Shown in pieces: positions 58,354-64,000 of a DNA stretch of 64,000 nt. Below the pieces are notes generated by a model. It had not been told where the DNA came from, made no database searches, and saw only the letters and a list, made by a program, of their open reading frames with translations. Within the stretch, counting starts at the first letter, position 1; the number at the start of each line of letters is the position of its first letter. The position numbers and the translations under genes were made by a program. Source of the stretch: Poritiphilus flavus (GTDB taxonomy: Bacteria > Bacteroidota > Bacteroidia > Flavobacteriales > Flavobacteriaceae); NCBI RefSeq assembly GCF_009901585.1, contig NZ_WXYO01000006.1, positions 248,001-312,000 of the forward strand, in the 5' to 3' direction.

Positions 58354-59430
58354 ATGAAATACTTCCTAAGCGGTTTGGTCCTGTTGCTGTTGTTTAGTGG
58401 CGTCAGGGCACAATCTGAAAGGGATACCCTTATAGTTGGTTATACATCTGCTCCTCCGTTTATCGTTCAGGAGGATGAATTACTCACAGGTATCAACATC
58501 TGGCTGTGGGAGGAAGTTGCCAGCAGTCTGGGGCTTGAGTATAAACTGGTTCCGATGGATTTTGCCGGGATGCTCAATGCTCTGCAAACAGGGAGTATAG
58601 ACGTCAGTATAAATCCGTTGACCATTACCAGTGACAGAAGCAGGCAGATTGAGTTTACGCACTCCTTTTACGCTTCAAATTCCACCATTGCAGTTGCGGA
58701 GATCTCATCTTATCAGAAGGTGATACAATTCGTAAAGGGGTTTTTTAACCGTAATTTCCTGAGAGGTTTTCTCATCTTGTTCTGTATTATTCTGGTCTTT
58801 GGTTTTGCGGGATGGTATTTTGAAAAGGGTAAGAACCCTGAACAGTTCCGCAAAGGTTACAAGGGGATCTGGGACGGCCTGTGGTGGTCCGTTGTTACCC
58901 TGACCACCGTTGGTTATGGGGATATATCACCTAAGAGCAGAAGCGGTAAGATCACTGCCTTGTTGTTAATGTTTACCGGACTCCTTTTCATCTCAGGGCT
59001 TACAGCCAGCATAGCTTCCAGCCTTACGGTGAATCAGCTCAGTAGCAACGCCGACAGCTTTAATGCTTTTAAGGAAAGATCCGTAGGGACCATCAGCAAC
59101 TCAGGTAGCGCCGACTTTTTAAAGAGACGTTTCTTTAAGGATGTGCGGTTATTTGAAGGGGTCAGGCCCGGCTTGTTGGAGCTCAGGGATAACGGAATAG
59201 ATGCCTTTATGTATGACGAGCCGATTCTGCGTTATCGGATCAAACAAGACCCGGTACTCCGTGACAACCTGAGTGTGCTTCCCGTAAAATTTGATGTGCA
59301 GTTCTATGCCTTTGGATTATCCAGACAACACACCGATCTGGAGGCCAGGATCTCTCAGCAGATCCTGGAGATTATGGAAACGGAAGAATGGCAGGTGATT
59401 CTACACGAATTCGGACTTTCCGAGCTTTAG
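58354..59430 (+). CDS. Prokaryotic ionotropic glutamate-receptor-like K+ channel (GluR0 type)
   Basis: A signal peptide (1-20) is followed by the first half of a periplasmic solute-binding fold (about 23-125, with TSAPPFIVQEDELLTGINIWLWEE split across the lobe, and the Arg-containing ITSDRSRQIEFTHSF that usually holds the amino-acid ligand). A two-helix pore follows: TM1 136-155, selectivity filter TTVGYGD (184-190), TM2 198-220. The second lobe of the binding fold fills about 225-355. This S1-pore-S2 order is that of GluR0, in which ligand binding outside opens a K+ pore. The filter TVGYG implies K+ selectivity. The ligand cannot be told from the sequence. It stands alone between the LexA-like gene and a convergent hydrolase. 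Confidence 0.9.
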   Translation: MKYFLSGLVLLLLFSGVRAQSERDTLIVGYTSAPPFIVQEDELLTGINIWLWEEVASSLGLEYKLVPMDFAGMLNALQTGSIDVSINPLTITSDRSRQIEFTHSFYASNSTIAVAEISSYQKVIQFVKGFFNRNFLRGFLILFCIILVFGFAGWYFEKGKNPEQFRKGYKGIWDGLWWSVVTLTTVGYGDISPKSRSGKITALLLMFTGLLFISGLTASIASSLTVNQLSSNADSFNAFKERSVGTISNSGSADFLKRRFFKDVRLFEGVRPGLLELRDNGIDAFMYDEPILRYRIKQDPVLRDNLSVLPVKFDVQFYAFGLSRQHTDLEARISQQILEIMETEEWQVILHEFGLSEL

Positions 59431-59446
59431 ACTAAAAACTTACTGA

Positions 59447-60361
59447 TCATCTAAGCTTGTTCCCGGAATGATGCTGTACAAATTCTACCATGAGATCACG
59501 GGCTGCACTTGAGTCGTCTTCGGACATATTTTTCCACAAAGCACCGTGATCGAAATCGGAAAAGTAGCTAAACTTATACGAAGCAAAGTTGGAGGCTTTT
59601 AACAACTTCTCAAAATGTTCTGTATATCTTGCCACGCTTCCATCCGAGACAACCAGCATAGGGGTCCGCAATTGCTCAATATAAGTAGCCGGGGACGCGG
59701 CTTTGAAACCGGAAGGATCCCCGAAAACATCCATCACATGTGTTTTGGCCAGTTCCTGAGTGTCGCCGTTTTCACTTTGGGCAAAAGCATCAAAGTAGTG
59801 ATGAATATCGAAAGCTCCGGATATGGGTAAGAGACCGCTGATATCATCCGTCTTCAGCCCGTATTTTTTCAGATACCGTTCGTCCATACCTAAAAGTGCC
59901 GCCAAATGGGCGCCAGAAGAAAAACCGCCTACAAAGATCTTGCTGTTGTCATAGCCATAGTCCTTCGCGTTCTTATATAACCAACTAAAAGCCGCTGCTA
60001 CATCTTTGATGTGTTCCGGGTGCTTTATGCCCTCTTCATGTCTCTTTTCTGAAAAAGACCCTTTGCTTAGTCGATGCCCTATCGAGGCCACCGCAATCCC
60101 GTTTTTTGCGAGCTTTCTACAAAGCGGAAGCTCTTTATGCCGGTTTACAAAAGACCATGCTCCTCCGCCTATCCATAGAAGTAAAGGTGGGTTTTTTATG
60201 CCTTCAGGCAGAATAAGGTGTAGCTTTTGCAGGCTGTCTACCTGAATTTCACGGGGGCTCAGGTAGGAGATGTCTTTTATCTCTTTTAGGTTTTTTACGG
60301 TCTGTGCCTTAACCTCCACAAAGGCCAGTGTAAAAAGCAAAAACATCAATAAGTTCTTCAT
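59447..60361 (-). CDS. Exported alpha/beta hydrolase (esterase/lipase-like)
   Basis: A signal peptide (1-19, ending VKAQ) leads to an alpha/beta-hydrolase of the BD-FAE/hormone-sensitive-lipase-like type: oxyanion region LLWIGGGAWSFVNRH, nucleophile elbow GGFSSGAHLAALLG, acid region LVVSDGSVARYTEHFE and a C-terminal His in FDHGALW. The triad appears complete, so it is likely an active carboxylesterase. 304 residues. It starts 10 bases after the gamma-glutamyltransferase gene, which suggests co-transcription with ggt and the ACP phosphodiesterase gene. Confidence 0.87.
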   Translation of the reverse strand: MKNLLMFLLFTLAFVEVKAQTVKNLKEIKDISYLSPREIQVDSLQKLHLILPEGIKNPPLLLWIGGGAWSFVNRHKELPLCRKLAKNGIAVASIGHRLSKGSFSEKRHEEGIKHPEHIKDVAAAFSWLYKNAKDYGYDNSKIFVGGFSSGAHLAALLGMDERYLKKYGLKTDDISGLLPISGAFDIHHYFDAFAQSENGDTQELAKTHVMDVFGDPSGFKAASPATYIEQLRTPMLVVSDGSVARYTEHFEKLLKASNFASYKFSYFSDFDHGALWKNMSEDDSSAARDLMVEFVQHHSGNKLR

Positions 60362-60371
60362 AATATTTTAT

Positions 60372-62060
60372 TTAAAACCCCATTGCGGTGTCATCACCTC
60401 TGGGATCTGCTCCTCCTTCGAGTCTGCCATCCTCTAAGACACGTATAGCATCCACCTTACCGATCACGGGAGTGCGTTTTTCATTGATGATGTACCCCTT
60501 GCTTTTCAGCCTTTCTTTGGTGCTTTCCGGGAATCCTTCAGGTTCAAAAGTGATCACATCCGGTAACCACTGATGGTGAAAACGAGGCGCGTTTACCGCT
60601 TCCTGCATGCTCAAATTAAATTCGTAAGTATTGAGAATTGTCTGTGCAACCGCCGTAATTATGGTAGAACCTCCAGGGGTGCCGACTACCATCCACAATT
60701 TACCGTTTTTTTCAACGATAGAAGGGGTCATGCTGCTCAACATTCGCTTTTCCGGGGCTATGCTGTTGGCCTCAGCACCGATCAGGCCGAACATATTAGG
60801 AACTCCGGGCTTAGCGCTGAAATCGTCCATTTCATTGTTTAGGAAAAAGCCCAGTTCATCACAGTAGAGCTTGGAGCCATAAGCCCCGTTTAAGGTGGTA
60901 GTCACTGAAACCGCATTTCCCTGGGCATCCACAATAGAATAATGGGTGGTTTCTGAGCTTTCCGATATCGAGATCTCTCCTTCCCTTATATCGGAGGAAA
61001 GGGTGGCCTGTTTAAAGTCGAAACTATTCATTCGTTCCGCGAGATAGTTATCCGCGAGAAGGGTGTTGAGCGGAATAGATACAAAATCCGGGTCGCCCAG
61101 GAAATAGTTGCGATCCGCGTATGCCCGCCTTGCCGCTTCTGTAAACAGTTGAATAGCTTCCGGGCTATTGTGTTCATAGTCGCCAATATCGTAGGGTTCT
61201 ATCATCTTAAAGATCTGATTCATGGTTACTCCTCCACTGCTGGGAGGGCTCATGGAGGTGATCTTCAGCTCCTTGTATTCAAATTGTATGGGTTCCCTCC
61301 ATTTCGCCTGGTATCTGGCAAGGTCTTCCAAGGTGATATAACCTCCTCTTTTTTGGATGAACTCAGATAAGATCGTGGCGGTTTCTCCTTTGTAAAACTC
61401 ATCCCGACCGTTCTTGGCGATCCTCCTCAGTGTATTAGACAGTGCAGGATAACGCAATGTGTCCCCCTCGACACATTTGTTGAAAAAGAGAGTGGAATCT
61501 CCATTTACTTCAATGATCTGATCCCAATAATGGTCTAGTCTGGCCGCTTGTTTTTCGGTTACGGATACCCCCTGGTCTACCAGGGCTATAACCGGATTTA
61601 TCAAATCTTCCATAGGAAGCGTTCCAAATTTTTTGTGTACTTCAAAAATACCGGCAATAGTCCCGGGAACCCCAACGGCAGTCGCACCTTTAGTGCTTTT
61701 TCCCGGGATTACATTTCCCAGAGAATCCAGGTACATATCCTTATGTGCGGACAATGGGGCTTTTTCCCGATAATCCAGAGCACCAACTTCACCATTTGCT
61801 TTGCGGTAGACCATGAATCCACCACCACCTAGGTTCCCGGCGTAGGGATAAGCGACGGCAAGGGCGAGTTCTGTGGCCACCATGGCGTCAAAAGCGTTTC
61901 CCCCCTGTTTCAGAATGTTAACACCAATTTTTGAGGCCTCTGCTCTGGCGGATACCACCATAGCATTTTGGGTCACCAGGCCGGTAGGTTGGGCCGGTTG
62001 TGGTTTGCATCCGATTAGTAGGAGTAGGGCAGAGCTTAGGATCGCAATCAGTTTTCGCAT
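60372..62060 (-). CDS. ggt: Gamma-glutamyltransferase lipoprotein
   Basis: An Ntn-hydrolase that removes gamma-glutamyl groups from glutathione and relatives, made as a precursor that cleaves itself before a catalytic Thr. Lipoprotein signal LLLIGC (Cys about 18). SAQAE-like SARAEASKIGVNILKQGGNAFDA, YREKAP, the nucleophile region in SSETTHYSIVDAQGNAVS (about residue 370) and GTPGGSTIITAV are all typical. 562 residues. It overlaps the upstream ACP phosphodiesterase gene by 13 bases. Probably periplasmic, supplying Cys-Gly and glutamate. Confidence 0.94.
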   Translation of the reverse strand: MRKLIAILSSALLLLIGCKPQPAQPTGLVTQNAMVVSARAEASKIGVNILKQGGNAFDAMVATELALAVAYPYAGNLGGGGFMVYRKANGEVGALDYREKAPLSAHKDMYLDSLGNVIPGKSTKGATAVGVPGTIAGIFEVHKKFGTLPMEDLINPVIALVDQGVSVTEKQAARLDHYWDQIIEVNGDSTLFFNKCVEGDTLRYPALSNTLRRIAKNGRDEFYKGETATILSEFIQKRGGYITLEDLARYQAKWREPIQFEYKELKITSMSPPSSGGVTMNQIFKMIEPYDIGDYEHNSPEAIQLFTEAARRAYADRNYFLGDPDFVSIPLNTLLADNYLAERMNSFDFKQATLSSDIREGEISISESSETTHYSIVDAQGNAVSVTTTLNGAYGSKLYCDELGFFLNNEMDDFSAKPGVPNMFGLIGAEANSIAPEKRMLSSMTPSIVEKNGKLWMVVGTPGGSTIITAVAQTILNTYEFNLSMQEAVNAPRFHHQWLPDVITFEPEGFPESTKERLKSKGYIINEKRTPVIGKVDAIRVLEDGRLEGGADPRGDDTAMGF

Positions 62061-62641
62061 AGGGAAAGATATTTTTGTTTGGAAAATATGATGAGTTCGT
62101 CAAAGAATTCGGTAAACTCTGACTCAAAAGATGTATAATGCTCTTCCAGGTCGAATATTGCAAAGTTCATTTTGCTCCGGTTCAGGGTCCTCCGGTTCAT
62201 ACCGTTCAGAACACGGGCTATGCCCTCCATTTTAGCGTAATTCAAAAGCCAGTTATCGGTGATCATATAGGGCATCATTCGCTTAATGCCGTCAGGCAGC
62301 AGTTCCACATTGTCTTCCAGCAAGTCGTAAAAGCGTTCAACGAACGAATCCAGGGGGATCTCGGAGTAGCGCTCCCAGTTTTTTGCCAGAAAATGATCGT
62401 AATAGATGTCTACGATCACGCGGCTGTAATGGCTGTAGTTCTGGTGAAGCCTCTTACTGCTTTGGCGAGGTACGGGGTGGGCATCCGTAAAGGTATCTAT
62501 TTCCCGATGCAGAAGCACCCCCTTTTGTACGCGTTCCGGCAGGTGTTTGTATTTCTTTCCCCTAATGCTGTCGGCAATAAAATTTCCGATCGTGATTTCG
62601 TCATCCTCAAAGGAAAGATAGATATGCGCCAAAAAATTCAC
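62048..62641 (-). CDS. ACP phosphodiesterase (AcpH/DUF479 family)
   Basis: Removes 4'-phosphopantetheine from acyl carrier protein. At 197 residues it matches the family: MNFLAHIYLSFEDDEITIGNFIADSIRG at the start split into NFLAHIYLS and GNFIAD, then HREIDTFTDAHP and YYDHFLAKNW, with metal-binding His/Asp residues. It is the first gene of the minus-strand trio, overlapping ggt by 13 bases, and divergent from glmM 94 bases away. Confidence 0.9.
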   Translation of the reverse strand: MNFLAHIYLSFEDDEITIGNFIADSIRGKKYKHLPERVQKGVLLHREIDTFTDAHPVPRQSSKRLHQNYSHYSRVIVDIYYDHFLAKNWERYSEIPLDSFVERFYDLLEDNVELLPDGIKRMMPYMITDNWLLNYAKMEGIARVLNGMNRRTLNRSKMNFAIFDLEEHYTSFESEFTEFFDELIIFSKQKYLSLCEN

Positions 62642-62735
62642 CTATGGGTATGAAATTAGTCAGCTCGAATTTACAAATTAGCAACACAGGAAAATAGTCC
62701 AGAGATGTATATTTGCAAAAACTTTTTCTACATCT

Positions 62736-64000
62736 ATGACACTAATCAAATCAATTTCCGGGATCCGGGGAACCATAGGAGGAGCACCCGCCGAAAATTT
62801 AACCCCTATTGACGCAGTAAAATTTGCAGCGGCTTACGGTAGTTGGCTAAAGGAATACTCAGGTAAGAATAAGTTGAAAGTGGTCATTGGAAGAGACGCC
62901 AGATTGTCCGGAGAAATGATCCAGAATTTAGTGGTATACACCCTGGTTGGACTTGGAATCGATGTAGTGGATCTCGGTCTTTCCACAACTCCAACTGTAG
63001 AGATAGCCGTACCCATTGAGGAAGCGGACGGAGGTATTATTCTGACGGCCAGCCACAATCCCAAGCAATGGAATGCGCTGAAGTTACTTAATGAAAAGGG
63101 TGAGTTTCTGGATGCGGCCCAGGGCGCGATTATTCTTGAACTGGCAGAAAAAGAAGCCTTTGAGTTTTCGGAAGTGGACGATCTCGGGAAGATCACCCGC
63201 AACGATGCTTATATGGATATCCATGTAGACGAGGTTCTAAATCTGGCCCTGATCGATGCAGAGACCATTAAGAAAGCAGGTTTTAAGGTTGTTGTCGATG
63301 GTGTAAATTCTACAGGAGGAATCGCTATTCCTAAGTTGCTGGCGGCCTTAGGGGTGGAAGTAGTTGAATTGTATTGCGACCCTACCGGACATTTTCCGCA
63401 CAACCCGGAACCGTTGAAAGAACATCTGGGCGACATCTGTAAACTGGTGGTTGAGGAGAAAGCGGATTTTGGTATTGTAGTAGATCCAGATGTAGACAGG
63501 CTGGCCTTTATCACGGACCAGGGAGAAATGTTTGGTGAAGAATACACCCTGGTGGCCTGCGCGGATTATGTTCTGGGAAAAACGAAAGGGGATACGGTTT
63601 CTAATCTGTCTTCCTCAAGGGCTTTGAGAGACATCACGGAAAAGCACGGAAGAAAATATGAGGCGGCGGCGGTAGGTGAGGTGAATGTGGTTACCAAGAT
63701 GAAGGAGATAGGCGCGGTGATCGGCGGAGAGGGTAACGGAGGAATTATCTATCCGGAGAGTCATTACGGCAGGGATGCCCTGGTAGGAACTGCAATGTTT
63801 TTGATGTTGATGGCAGAACGCGGGGGTAGTGTACAGCAACTTAGGGACAATTACCCAAGTTATTTCATGAGTAAGAAAAAAATAGCCCTCACTCCGGACC
63901 TGGATGTGGATGGTATATTGAGATCTATGGCGGATAAATATGCGGACGAAGATATCTCAACTATTGATGGGGTAAAAATTGATTTTCCCGAGAATTGGGT
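62736..64000 (+). CDS. glmM: Phosphoglucosamine mutase (3' end outside window)
   Basis: Interconverts glucosamine-6- and glucosamine-1-phosphate for peptidoglycan precursor synthesis. Start ATG at 62736 (MTLIKSISGIRGTIGG). The phosphoserine loop TASHNPKQWNALK, the metal site DPDVDRLAF and the sugar-binding EGNGGIIYP are in the normal order. At least 421 codons are present; the usual length is about 460, so the C-terminal phosphate-binding domain is cut by the window edge. The Bacteroidota group of this family is sometimes annotated as phosphomannomutase. Confidence 0.93.
   Translation, partial: MTLIKSISGIRGTIGGAPAENLTPIDAVKFAAAYGSWLKEYSGKNKLKVVIGRDARLSGEMIQNLVVYTLVGLGIDVVDLGLSTTPTVEIAVPIEEADGGIILTASHNPKQWNALKLLNEKGEFLDAAQGAIILELAEKEAFEFSEVDDLGKITRNDAYMDIHVDEVLNLALIDAETIKKAGFKVVVDGVNSTGGIAIPKLLAALGVEVVELYCDPTGHFPHNPEPLKEHLGDICKLVVEEKADFGIVVDPDVDRLAFITDQGEMFGEEYTLVACADYVLGKTKGDTVSNLSSSRALRDITEKHGRKYEAAAVGEVNVVTKMKEIGAVIGGEGNGGIIYPESHYGRDALVGTAMFLMLMAERGGSVQQLRDNYPSYFMSKKKIALTPDLDVDGILRSMADKYADEDISTIDGVKIDFPENW

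Overview
The window looks like a chromosomal segment of a marine Flavobacteriaceae-type member of the Bacteroidota. The signs are a type IX secretion (CHU_C/type B) sorting domain on a giant adhesin, DUF2911, DUF4953-type metalloprotease and exported DsrE proteins, a fused 2-oxoacid dehydrogenase E1, a LexA-like HTH-S24 regulator of Bacteroidota type, and promoters of the TTG / TAnnTTTG form. No rRNA, tRNA, CRISPR array, transposase or integrase was recognised.

Layout. 1-8831: the 3' part of a giant BspA-type leucine-rich-repeat adhesin with a 12-copy array of Ig/HYR-like repeats, then a strong hairpin and a decayed stretch with a possible M23 peptidase remnant. 9196-13928 (minus): leuC-leuD-leuA/cimA-leuB, where the synthase resembles the Leptospira citramalate synthase. 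14246-27949: housekeeping and envelope genes (DUF2911, RecG, M1 aminopeptidase with a patatin, then a minus-strand run of DsrE, M20 amidohydrolase, FMN glutamate-synthase-like protein and OmpA-like protein, and PcrA/UvrD).

27950-33515 is an AT-rich accessory region with unrelated single genes (AIPR-family protein, membrane protein, CoA transferase, DUF1028, an orphan small protein). They are separated by degenerate 7-mer and 8-mer tandem repeats and by a recurring hairpin element. The AIPR gene is bracketed by direct repeats of about 135 bp, so the region reads as serial insertion of small gene cassettes without a visible recombinase.

33516-56391 returns to core-like content: GH16 glucanase, YciO, zinc metalloprotease, OmpA lipoprotein, glycosyltransferase, HSDR_N nuclease-like protein, HolA, two DoxX proteins, a kinase-aminotransferase fusion, an AraC regulator with a membrane sensor, fused E1, and a minus-strand uvrA / LOG / catalytically dead M1-barrel run. 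56392-58295 is a compact, probably damage-regulated unit. A LexA-like repressor is divergent from a two-gene operon (a 63-residue protein ending in a sliding-clamp-binding-like motif, and a TIGR03915-type DNA metabolism protein). Three identical operator-like sites lie between two identical -7 boxes. 58354-64000 holds a prokaryotic glutamate-receptor-like K+ channel, an alpha/beta hydrolase, gamma-glutamyltransferase, ACP phosphodiesterase and the start of glmM.

The most novel-looking item is the LexA-like / 63-aa / TIGR03915 unit with its operator cluster. Next come the repeat-bounded AIPR cassette, the pseudo-peptidase fused to an outer-membrane barrel, the kinase-phospholyase fusion and the citramalate-synthase-type enzyme in the leu operon. 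All functional assignments are by motif recognition by eye; no database search was run.
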